Source: [Eubacterium] saphenum (GTDB taxonomy: Bacteria > Bacillota > Clostridia > Oscillospirales > Ruminococcaceae). Taken from it: 9,690 nucleotides of DNA. The first letter of the stretch is position 1; each line of letters starts with the position of its first letter. The DNA lies in contig SFHN01000031.1 in the NCBI GenBank assembly GCA_004555635.1, positions 1 to 9,690 on the forward strand, given 5' to 3'. This document shows positions 1 to 6,569 of this stretch, in pieces. Under the pieces are notes generated by a model. It saw only the letters and a program-made list of their open reading frames with translations, did no database searches and was not told where the DNA came from. The translations under genes were made by a program, and so were the position numbers.

Positions 1-1183
1 TAGCGGCAAGCTCCGCCTTTGTAAAGCCTTTAAGGAAGCCCGCTTCGGTGTGATAGCCGTTGCGCTCCTCCGCCATTGCCTTAGAGGTCGGCGCCTGTCC
101 CGTATAGGACACGTTTTCCCTGTCGGAATTAAGCCAAGTACGGATATTTGAAAGCTCCCAGCGGTTATCGCCGCGTATCTGCCGCTGAACCTCTGGAGAA
201 AGCTCCGAAAGTTTCGCGGTCCAGTAATCGGCGCCGTCATAATTGTTGTACTTTCCGCTTTCTGCGGCGTCATATGCCTTCATAGTGATAATTTCATCGG
301 CGATAACAACCGCCTTTGTTCCGTCATCGGAAAGGCGAAGCACCCGCCACTTTATAGGCTCGCCGTTGTATGTACCGAACAAAAGTGAATCGCCAAGCCC
401 TGCTCTTGCGGCAGTTTCTGTCGGGATTTCCTGCGGAAAATCAACGGTTGTCTGCTGCGGGGTTGTCGTGGGTACAGGCTCCGTCTGCGAGGGAGCCTCG
501 GAGTTCTCCGTAAAAGCGGGTTCAGAGCCGCTTTCGTCCTGCGTGGTCTGTGAGGAGTTCTGCTCGGTCGTGATGTCGGCGGGAGCGCTCTGCGCATCGC
601 TCACGGCAGGCGTGTCGGAGTTTTCCCCTCCGTCCATAGGAGCGCGGTTTGCAAGCAAGCACCCGATAATCAAGCCCGCCGCAAGTATCACCGCAGCCGC
701 TATGATAAGCGGGATAAGCCTGCGGTGCGCAGAGCCTTCGCTCTTTTTCTGCTCGGCAGGCTGCTCCGATATCGGCGCAGCCGCGTGAATATCGTGAGCG
801 GCGGCGTATTCGTTTATGCGGTTAATTATGTCGGAGAAATCGTCGCCGCCGTCCGACGACAGCCACTGATGGGTCATCAGGAAATACTCCATCGACTTTG
901 AAAGCGTAACCTCGCCAAGCTTGTATACGATAACCGACTTCTTCTTGCTGACTGCGCGCTCAATCTCGCGCAGGACGTGGGGAGAATCATTTGCCGCCTG
1001 CGACAGCAGCAGAAGAAGAACATTCGAGCCGTCAATGCCGTTAATTATCTCCTCCGCGTACTCGCAGCCCGAGCGTATGTCCCGCGGCGCAAGAAAGCAG
1101 CTGTGACCGCCTGCCTCTACCTTTTCGCAAACCTTTGCGGCAAGCTCCGCGTCCTTTGACGAGTGAGAAATGAAAATGCGCAT
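1..1183 (-). CDS. TIR domain / single transmembrane helix / DUF6273-like protein (C-terminus cut by window edge)
   Basis: The frame is open from an ATG at 1183 to the left edge (394 codons seen, no stop). The start has a GGAGG site 7 bases upstream. Residues 1-125 form a TIR domain: it opens MRIFISHSSKD, has the APRDI motif at 32-36, and VLREIERA at 70-77, where Glu73 lines up with the catalytic Glu of NADase TIR domains such as SARM1. Residues about 156-178 are a hydrophobic helix preceded by Lys/Arg/His, so the TIR domain should be cytoplasmic. Residues 180-260 are a Ser/Thr/Pro/Glu/Gln-rich linker. From about 265 the sequence (GDSLLFGTYNGEPIKWRVL, later WELSNIRTWLN) resembles DUF6273, a domain common in clostridial surface proteins. 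Predicted role: membrane signalling or an NAD-degrading effector triggered from outside; this is inference. It lies 35 bases after the nucleotidyltransferase gene but has a plausible promoter of its own. Total length is unknown. Confidence 0.88.
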   Translation of the reverse strand, partial: MRIFISHSSKDAELAAKVCEKVEAGGHSCFLAPRDIRSGCEYAEEIINGIDGSNVLLLLLSQAANDSPHVLREIERAVSKKKSVIVYKLGEVTLSKSMEYFLMTHQWLSSDGGDDFSDIINRINEYAAAHDIHAAAPISEQPAEQKKSEGSAHRRLIPLIIAAAVILAAGLIIGCLLANRAPMDGGENSDTPAVSDAQSAPADITTEQNSSQTTQDESGSEPAFTENSEAPSQTEPVPTTTPQQTTVDFPQEIPTETAARAGLGDSLLFGTYNGEPIKWRVLRLSDDGTKAVVIADEIITMKAYDAAESGKYNNYDGADYWTAKLSELSPEVQRQIRGDNRWELSNIRTWLNSDRENVSYTGQAPTSKAMAEERNGYHTEAGFLKGFTKAELAA

Positions 1184-1215
1184 TATTCCGCCTCCATTTT
1201 TTAATAAACACACCT

Positions 1216-1244
1216 ATTCTAGCATATTCCGAGATTTTTTTCAA
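1216..1244 (-). promoter_or_regulatory. Probable sigma-A promoter for the TIR gene, overlapping the stop codon of the upstream gene
   Basis: On the minus strand TTGAAA (1239-1244) is followed by exactly 17 bases and TAGAAT (1216-1221). Each box has one mismatch to TTGACA/TATAAT. The first three bases of the -10 box are the TAG stop of the nucleotidyltransferase gene (1219-1221). Expected transcription start is near 1209, giving a leader of about 26 bases that contains the GGAGG ribosome site. No terminator hairpin separates the two genes, so read-through from the operon is also possible. Confidence 0.55.
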
Positions 1245-1941
1245 GCCGCGAACAAACCGCGCGGTAATCTGCTTCGTTGTCGATTTCGCAGAGCAGTTTT
1301 CCGCTGTATGAGCACTCACGCAGCGTGATTTCGCGGGTGATTTCGTTCAGCGCGTTTTCGGCATAGACCGCCGTATTTCCTGCCGCCACAAAACAGGCAA
1401 CCCTGTCAAACCACCGCGCAGCGTCGCTGTCGCACAGCTTATACAGCGGCTGAAGCGCGCAGCAGTCCCTCCCGAAAATGTTCACCGAAACCTCGCGGAC
1501 AACGCCGTTTTCCGTGCGCACCTTAAAGTCCTTTTCGGGAAGCGGCGCGGCGTGGTCGGTCATAACCCTGCTGCCATCCTCCGAAAGCAGCGCGGGGAGA
1601 ATATCCTCGCCGAAAACAAGGTCGCCGTGCAATATCAGCAGCCCGCCCGACGGGATTTTTTCCCGCGCGAGGTGCATTGAGTAGATGTAATTTGTGTCTG
1701 CAAAGCGTGGGTTATTTACCGTCACAATGTGAAGATCTGAGCGGTTTGCTTCCTCGGTTATCATATCGTGGAATTGCCCCGTCGTAATCACCGCAGAGCG
1801 TATCCCGCTTTCATACAAAAACCGAAGCTGCCGCGAAAGTACCGTTTCGCCGTCTGGCAGCGGAAGCAGGCATTTCGGGCGGTCTTGTGTCAGCGCACCC
1901 ATGCGTGAGCCTTTTCCCGAGTTAAAAATCAGCGCTGTCAT
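1219..1941 (-). CDS. LicC/PntC-like nucleotidyltransferase, predicted phosphonate cytidylyltransferase
   Basis: This 240-residue protein should activate a phosphonate (aminoethyl- or hydroxyethylphosphonate) with CTP, giving a CMP-phosphonate. The nucleotide-binding signature NSGKGSRMGALT lies at residues 7-18 with Lys23 in RPKCLL. The metal-site HGDLVF is at 105-110 (Asp107), and a second acidic motif, EIDNEADY, at 219-226 near the C-terminus matches the usual ending of LicC-type enzymes. KDFKV at 137-141 fits the sugar/choline/phosphonate cytidylyltransferase fold. The ATG at 1941 is chosen because GAGGT lies 6 bases upstream and the motif starts at residue 7; a longer open frame back to 2130 only re-reads the decarboxylase gene. 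It overlaps that gene by 4 bases (ATGA). Coupling to PEP mutase and the decarboxylase argues for a phosphonate rather than phosphocholine substrate; the exact substrate is not shown by the sequence. Confidence 0.85.
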   Translation of the reverse strand: MTALIFNSGKGSRMGALTQDRPKCLLPLPDGETVLSRQLRFLYESGIRSAVITTGQFHDMITEEANRSDLHIVTVNNPRFADTNYIYSMHLAREKIPSGGLLILHGDLVFGEDILPALLSEDGSRVMTDHAAPLPEKDFKVRTENGVVREVSVNIFGRDCCALQPLYKLCDSDAARWFDRVACFVAAGNTAVYAENALNEITREITLRECSYSGKLLCEIDNEADYRAVCSRLEKNLGIC

Positions 1942-3053
1942 TTTGCACCTCGTCTTAGATTTTCCATAAACAGCGCCATATTCTCGCGGGGCGTTTCGCG
2001 GGGTCTGCCGAGGTTTTCGCGCGAGGAAATGTCGGTATTTACGACAAGCGCGCTTCTGGCAGCCGCTTTCAGCTTTGGCAGCGCATTTAGAAGCTCCGTT
2101 TCGGTAGAAGCGCACAGCACCCTCTGCCACCCGCAGGCGGATAGAATTGCCGCAACGTCAATGTCGCGCGCAACGGTTTTCTGACCGCCGACAGACTCGT
2201 GCGCGCCGTTGTTTATGATGATATACCGCAGGTTTTCAGGCGCATTTTGCGCGTTTACCGCCGCGGCGCCCATATGCATTAAAAACGCGCCGTCGCCGTC
2301 TATGCAGAAAACCCTGCGCGTAGTCGAAAGGCTTATACCAAGCGCAATTGAGGAAGCGTGTCCCATTGAGCCGACGGTAAGAAAATCCCGCGCGTGTCCT
2401 TCGGCGCGGCGAATGCGGATTTCGTAAAGCTCGCGCGAAGCCTTTCCCGTTGTGCAGACCGATAAGTCCTCGGGTGAAAGCACGTCGGCAATAAGCTCGA
2501 GCGCTCTTTCGCGGGACAGCGCCCCGCTTTTTTCGGGAGAAGCCGCGCTCACATACTCGGCAAATGTTCCCTTTTTCACGATAAGCGCAATGCGTTTGCG
2601 CTCGCTGATAATCTTCTCTGCGCAGTACGCAAGCTGCTCGCGGAAGTTATCCCCAAGCACCAACGTTTCTATCCCCATTGCTTCGTAAAGCGCAAGAGTC
2701 ACCGCGCCCTGCTTCTTGTGCTGAGGTTCGTCGGGCACGCCCGGCTCGCCGCGCCAGCCCGTCAGCAGCAGCATAGGAATATCGTAAACCAACTCGTCCG
2801 CCAGCGACAAAAGCGGGTTCACAGCGTTTCCTATCCCCGAGTTTTGCATAAAAACAACTGCCGCTTTTCCTGTCGCAAGGTAATGTCCCGCCGCCAGAGC
2901 GACAGCGTTTCCCTCGTTTGCAGTGATGTAATAGCTGGCGCTGTTTTCCGCAAGATAGGCGCAGGGGTTTTTCAGCAGCGAATCGGGAACACCCGCGAAA
3001 AAATCCAGCCCGTATTCGCTCAGGCACTCAAAAAATTCCTCCGAGCGTATCAT
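1938..3053 (-). CDS. aepY: Phosphonopyruvate decarboxylase (thiamine diphosphate enzyme)
   Basis: Decarboxylates 3-phosphonopyruvate to phosphonoacetaldehyde, the irreversible step that pulls the unfavourable PEP mutase reaction forward. The protein is 371 residues, close to the usual family length. The N-terminal pyrimidine-binding half has GVPDSLL (21-27) and NEGNAVALAAGHYLATGK (46-63), whose Glu47 is the expected cofactor-activating Glu. TGWRGEPG (98-105) and DEPQH (108-112) are typical of the phosphonopyruvate/sulfopyruvate decarboxylase group. The C-terminal half carries the thiamine diphosphate/Mg motif from GDG (253-255) to NN (281-282). The ATG at 3053 follows a run of GGAGGGAGGG and overlaps the PEP mutase stop by 4 bases. 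Sulfopyruvate decarboxylase is an alternative by sequence alone, but the adjacent PEP mutase makes the phosphonate assignment strong. Confidence 0.93.
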   Translation of the reverse strand: MIRSEEFFECLSEYGLDFFAGVPDSLLKNPCAYLAENSASYYITANEGNAVALAAGHYLATGKAAVVFMQNSGIGNAVNPLLSLADELVYDIPMLLLTGWRGEPGVPDEPQHKKQGAVTLALYEAMGIETLVLGDNFREQLAYCAEKIISERKRIALIVKKGTFAEYVSAASPEKSGALSRERALELIADVLSPEDLSVCTTGKASRELYEIRIRRAEGHARDFLTVGSMGHASSIALGISLSTTRRVFCIDGDGAFLMHMGAAAVNAQNAPENLRYIIINNGAHESVGGQKTVARDIDVAAILSACGWQRVLCASTETELLNALPKLKAAARSALVVNTDISSRENLGRPRETPRENMALFMENLRRGAK

Positions 3054-3901
3054 CGCTTCCCTCCCTCCAGAAATTCAAGCACCGAAACCGCGCTTTCGGC
3101 GTACTTATCCGCGCGGCTTGCGCAGCCGTCTGAAAGAATCATCTCCGCCGCCTTTCTCATCGCAAGAAAGGCGCTTCTTGTCATCTGATTTGCGTAGATT
3201 ATGATATTTGCGCCGTGGCTGTGAAGCGTTTCGCAGCTAATCGTCGGGTACATCGTCGGGATAACGCCGAGCGGAATATGCGGGAAATCTGCCTTGAATT
3301 TCTGCGAAAAGCCAAGCACCTCCTGCCCGAAAGCGTCGGTGCTGTGAATGACAATTCCGTCTGCGCCCGCAGCTATGTACTTTGCCGCACGCGATAGCGC
3401 CCGCTCCTCGGTTTCGCCTGCGATAAAGCTTTCTATCCGCGCAAAAATCATCAGGTCGAAAGTGCAGGATTTTGCGGCAGCAATCTTCTCGCAGAAGCGC
3501 TCGGGCGTTTCCATTTTGTGAAGCGTTTTGTCGCAGTAGAGCGAGTTTTTCTTCTCGCCGCATTTATCCTCGACAACAATCGCAGCAGCCCCCGCTTTTT
3601 CGTAGGCGAGCGCCGTATCTTGCAGCTCTTTGGGTGAGCCACCCGTATCGCAGTCGATTATGACGGGCTTGTCCGAAACGCGCGTTATGTCCGAAAGCGC
3701 ATAAAGCTTGTCCGAAAGAGGAATGGTTCCATCGTCGGGCAAGGCGCGGTTTGCGGCGTGTGTAAATCCGCTCAGCCACAGCGCCGAAAACTCCGCGCCG
3801 TCCGCCCGAGCGCTGTCCGCAATCATCGCCTGAAGCCCGCTCACCGCCTCAATTGCGCGGACAAACGGCATTGTATCCAGCAAAACACGCAGCTTATTCA
3901 T
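3050..3901 (-). CDS. pepM: Phosphoenolpyruvate mutase
   Basis: Converts PEP to 3-phosphonopyruvate, forming the C-P bond that defines phosphonate biosynthesis. The 283-residue protein is a single PEP mutase/isocitrate lyase-family barrel with no fused nucleotidyltransferase. The diagnostic gating-loop motif EDK-x5-NS is complete (EDKCGEKKNS, 111-120). Other residues matching those of mussel PEP mutase are Trp42/Ser44/Gly45 (LWLSGF), Asp56, the metal-site DCDTGG (83-88), Arg155 (ARIESF) and His186 (VIHST). All the key catalytic positions I can align are present. One deviation is EAVSGL at 18-23, where many homologues have EAHNGL. The ATG at 3901 has GGGAG upstream and overlaps the preceding gene by 8 bases. 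It is the third gene from the end of the operon, followed directly by the decarboxylase. The call is firm; isocitrate lyase and methylisocitrate lyase lack the EDK-x5-NS loop. Confidence 0.95.
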   Translation of the reverse strand: MNKLRVLLDTMPFVRAIEAVSGLQAMIADSARADGAEFSALWLSGFTHAANRALPDDGTIPLSDKLYALSDITRVSDKPVIIDCDTGGSPKELQDTALAYEKAGAAAIVVEDKCGEKKNSLYCDKTLHKMETPERFCEKIAAAKSCTFDLMIFARIESFIAGETEERALSRAAKYIAAGADGIVIHSTDAFGQEVLGFSQKFKADFPHIPLGVIPTMYPTISCETLHSHGANIIIYANQMTRSAFLAMRKAAEMILSDGCASRADKYAESAVSVLEFLEGGKR

Positions 3902-4544
3902 CGGTTTCTCCCTTGTGTAAAATCATTCGTTTTGTAAGCTCAAAAGCAAGCCCCGCAGCCGTACAGAGGTATTCCGAAGCGGTCGGGCGCTCCATATAGC
4001 GCTGATATTCGGCGGAAGGCTCGCGCCGAATTATCCCCTCGAAAACGGGAAAGCCGCAAAGCAGCTCGTCAAGCTCCTTTATCGAATACCTGTAATACGG
4101 CTTCGTCAGCTTTATCGCGCCCGAAAGCTCCGCAACCCGCGCCGCAAAGCTCATACAGTTGTGCGTTTTGTAAATGCGAAAGCCGTGCAGCAGCGGCATT
4201 GTCGCCATTGAGAACAGGTTAAAGCGCTGCTGAGGGTCGCTCTCGCAGGCGCTTATAAACCGCAGAACACGCTCGTAGTTTTCCTCCGAAACGGGAATGC
4301 GGTACACCTTTGCGGCAAAGTCCGTGTGCTTTCCGAACGCGTAAAAATCGCGCTTTTCGTGCATAAATCCCGCGTCGGCGGGCAGATAGTGGCGGCGGCG
4401 CGAGTAGCTTATAAAATCAGTAAGCGAGCTGTCAAGGCAAACCGCAGCGTGCGTGTAGCGGTACCCCGTAATCCTCCGCGCAACTGCACCAAGCCCCGTG
4501 TGCGCGCAGATAAGCGCTATGTAGATATGTCTGTTTCGTTTCAT
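3894..4544 (-). CDS. Permuted papain-like cysteine enzyme (NlpC/P60 superfamily, YiiX/LRAT-like)
   Basis: A 216-residue protein with no signal peptide. It begins with IYIALICAHTGLG, then YRYTHAAVCLD (29-38, His32), a bulky central part (DFYAFGKHTDF), and THNCMSFAARV (127-137, Cys130). Histidine before cysteine is the order of the circularly permuted papain-like enzymes (YiiX/C92 and LRAT groups), and the layout matches small hypothetical proteins common in Clostridia whose Cys motif reads FCSQFVAEVL. Family members include peptidases and, in the LRAT/PLAAT branch, enzymes that move or remove acyl chains of phospholipids. Its start overlaps the phosphatidyltransferase stop by 4 bases and its end overlaps PEP mutase by 8, so a job on the lipid product is plausible (deacylation, acyl transfer, or head-group amide chemistry). 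This is inference; the catalytic pair is read by eye and the substrate is unknown. Confidence 0.7.
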   Translation of the reverse strand: MKRNRHIYIALICAHTGLGAVARRITGYRYTHAAVCLDSSLTDFISYSRRRHYLPADAGFMHEKRDFYAFGKHTDFAAKVYRIPVSEENYERVLRFISACESDPQQRFNLFSMATMPLLHGFRIYKTHNCMSFAARVAELSGAIKLTKPYYRYSIKELDELLCGFPVFEGIIRREPSAEYQRYMERPTASEYLCTAAGLAFELTKRMILHKGETDE

Positions 4545-5233
4545 TCGTTGTTCCCGCTTTCCTCGCAGTCAGCCTGCTCGCGCGCTTTCAGCCTGCGGAA
4601 AAGCCCCACCTGCAAGCGTATCATCTCGAAATACATCGGGATAAGCCCCGCGAAAATCACGATGTCCGCGACAAAAAATCCGTGGGAAAACAGGGTGAAC
4701 ACCGGCTCTCTGAATACCATCGCAAGCACCGCGGCGCCGGCGAAAGCAATATGCGCTTCGATAGGTCCGAGCCGCGGGAATAGAAACTCGTTGAAGTATA
4801 TGATGTAATTCATAGCAGTGACGTTTACAACGCCGTAAACCGGCACGGCAAACACCATAACCTCAAGGCTTGCGTATGGCGAAAAGCCAAGCGCAATCAT
4901 CAAAAACGTCGAAAACAGCACGTCGGTGATAAGGTCGAAATATGCGCCGGCTTTCGAGGACATTCCGCGCGTGCGCGCGACATAGCCGTCGAGGTCGTCT
5001 GCGATAAGGTGAACGGCAAGTCCCGCTACCGTTCCGATGAAAAACAGCGGCAAAATGTTCGTTAGAAACGTGCAGATTACCGCGAACAGCCCGCCCAGCG
5101 CGCCGACAAGCGTCACCTGATTCGGCGTTGCGTTTTTCGGAATATACCGCCCGACATATTTGTACAAAAACTGCTGAAATCCTGTTTCAAGCCTGCTCGG
5201 GATAATTTTCTTAACGGGATTTTTGTATGCCAT
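4541..5233 (-). CDS. CDP-alcohol phosphatidyltransferase
   Basis: An integral membrane enzyme of 230 residues. It contains the complete CDP-alcohol phosphatidyltransferase signature D-x2-DG-x2-AR-x8-G-x3-D-x3-D: Asp79, Asp82-Gly83, Ala86-Arg87, Gly96, Asp100 and Asp104. Hydrophobic stretches at about 42-60, 62-78, 105-118, 124-140, 158-174 and 184-204 fit the usual six-helix fold, with a basic N-terminus and a charged C-terminal tail. The family swaps CMP on a CDP- or CMP-activated group for an alcohol. With PEP mutase, the decarboxylase and a cytidylyltransferase in the same operon, the likely reaction is transfer of a phosphonate from CMP-phosphonate to a lipid hydroxyl such as diacylglycerol, giving a phosphonolipid. 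Reaction with CDP-diacylglycerol and a small alcohol is the alternative. The ATG at 5233 has GGAGG inside the end of the upstream gene, leaving a 1-base gap. Confidence 0.92.
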   Translation of the reverse strand: MAYKNPVKKIIPSRLETGFQQFLYKYVGRYIPKNATPNQVTLVGALGGLFAVICTFLTNILPLFFIGTVAGLAVHLIADDLDGYVARTRGMSSKAGAYFDLITDVLFSTFLMIALGFSPYASLEVMVFAVPVYGVVNVTAMNYIIYFNEFLFPRLGPIEAHIAFAGAAVLAMVFREPVFTLFSHGFFVADIVIFAGLIPMYFEMIRLQVGLFRRLKAREQADCEESGNNE

Positions 5234-5234
5234 T

Positions 5235-6569
5235 TTAACCTCCGAAGCGGAACATATTTTTCAGAAAGCTTTTTATGTAAAAGCCGTAGTCCACAAAATC
5301 GTAAATACCGTCGCGCTGTCCCTTTAAGAACAGCTTAACCATCAGCATATGATAGCAGAAATAGTATCGTTTCAGCGACATTTTAAGCGGCCTTGCGACA
5401 ACGTGGAGATAGTCCCACGCTGCGGGGTCGTCGGTGATAATCCGCTCGCGGTACTGCTCATAAAGCACGCTTGAAAGCTCGGGGGTAAATATCGACACAG
5501 CAGTGTGAAGCAGCTTGTTTTTCTTTATCCAGCGGTAAAGCTCACGGAAATCCTTCGCGGTGAAATCAAGGTCAGCGATAAACATTCCCATAAGGTTTAT
5601 CCCCGCCTCGTTTGTAAGCCGCACGGCTTCGGTATTTGTTTCGACGTCGGTTTTTTTGTTGTAAGCAGAAAGCGCCCTGTCGCTTATAGCTTCAAGCCCC
5701 GCGAGTATGTAGTAGAACCCCGCCGCTTTCATTTCGGGTAGCAAATCGGCGTTTTTTGTGATAAAATCCGCCCTGCCGTAGCAGACGTATTTCTTCTCTA
5801 TCCCGCGCTCGCGAACCAGCCGCAAAAACTCCTCGACGCGCTTTCTGTCGACGAGGAAATCGTCGTCGATAAAGTAGATGTTCGGGCAGTCGATTTGCTC
5901 GATTTCGTCAACCACATCTGCGATATCCCGCGCGGAATACACCCCGCAGTTAAGCTTGTTCCGCGAGCAGAAAACGCAGCTATACGGGCAGGAATACGCC
6001 GTGCGGACGTGCGCGCAGGGAAGCAGCTCGAGGTAGCGGTAGCGGTCGCTGTGCGCATAAAACTTGCTCCTGTCGGGTCGCGGAAGGCGCGAGATATCAA
6101 ACGGCTGCGCTGAGTTTTCGCGCCAAACTCCGCCGAGCTTATAGCACACTCCGCACAGCGTTTCGGGAGAAGCCCCGTCGATTAAATCGGCAAGCACGAA
6201 TATGTCAAACGTTGTCAGCACATAATCCACGCTGTCCTCGAAAAGCCGCCTGAAATTGTGCTGCGCGTGAAGCCCGCCCACAATCGTAACCGCACCTTCC
6301 CGTTTCCCCTCGCGGCAGTATTCCTTGATGAAATTCTCCTGCCGCGTCCGTCCGCAGACGTAGAGAAATTCCGGCGAAAAGCTGCGGATTTTCTCCGCAG
6401 CGGGCATAGCGTCAACCTGCCCGTCCCATATTTCAACGGAGTATCCGCGCTCTTTGAGAAGCGCAGCGATATATTCAAGCTCCAGCGGCTCGTTGTCGAT
6501 AACCCCCGCGAAATTGTACTTCGTCCGCGAGATTTCGGGGTGGATAAGCAGCACGCGTTTACTGTTCAT
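5235..6569 (-). CDS. B12-binding domain radical SAM enzyme (BchE/Fom3-type architecture)
   Basis: A 444-residue protein. Residues 4-140 form a Rossmann-like cobalamin-binding domain (KRVLLIHPE, then EPLELEYIAALLKERGYSVEIWDG at 27-50 and VGGLHA at 97-102). No DxHxxG motif is seen, as in many class B members. The radical SAM core starts near 187 with the CxxxCxxC cluster motif at Cys194, Cys198 and Cys201, and has GLE at 291-293, then the helical C-terminal tail common in this group. Expected cofactors are a 4Fe-4S cluster, SAM and cobalamin; known relatives methylate unactivated carbon or phosphorus, or rearrange carbon skeletons. In a phosphonate operon it may methylate a CMP-phosphonate (as Fom3 does to CMP-hydroxyethylphosphonate) or modify a lipid tail; neither is proven. 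The start at 6569 is chosen because GGGAG lies upstream and the domain starts at once; a further 80 in-frame upstream codons only re-read the ligase. It overlaps the ligase by 11 bases. Confidence 0.88.
   Translation of the reverse strand: MNSKRVLLIHPEISRTKYNFAGVIDNEPLELEYIAALLKERGYSVEIWDGQVDAMPAAEKIRSFSPEFLYVCGRTRQENFIKEYCREGKREGAVTIVGGLHAQHNFRRLFEDSVDYVLTTFDIFVLADLIDGASPETLCGVCYKLGGVWRENSAQPFDISRLPRPDRSKFYAHSDRYRYLELLPCAHVRTAYSCPYSCVFCSRNKLNCGVYSARDIADVVDEIEQIDCPNIYFIDDDFLVDRKRVEEFLRLVRERGIEKKYVCYGRADFITKNADLLPEMKAAGFYYILAGLEAISDRALSAYNKKTDVETNTEAVRLTNEAGINLMGMFIADLDFTAKDFRELYRWIKKNKLLHTAVSIFTPELSSVLYEQYRERIITDDPAAWDYLHVVARPLKMSLKRYYFCYHMLMVKLFLKGQRDGIYDFVDYGFYIKSFLKNMFRFGG

Noticed and set aside
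1219..1941. Phosphocholine cytidylyltransferase (LicC, teichoic acid decoration) as the role of the nucleotidyltransferase
   Set aside because: The sequence alone would allow it, but no choline kinase, choline transporter or LicD is present, while PEP mutase and the decarboxylase are directly coupled upstream. Kept only as an alternative.
1942..2130. N-terminal extension of the nucleotidyltransferase to 2130
   Set aside because: The added residues only re-read the decarboxylase gene in another frame; the family motif starts at once after the ATG at 1941, which has a ribosome site.
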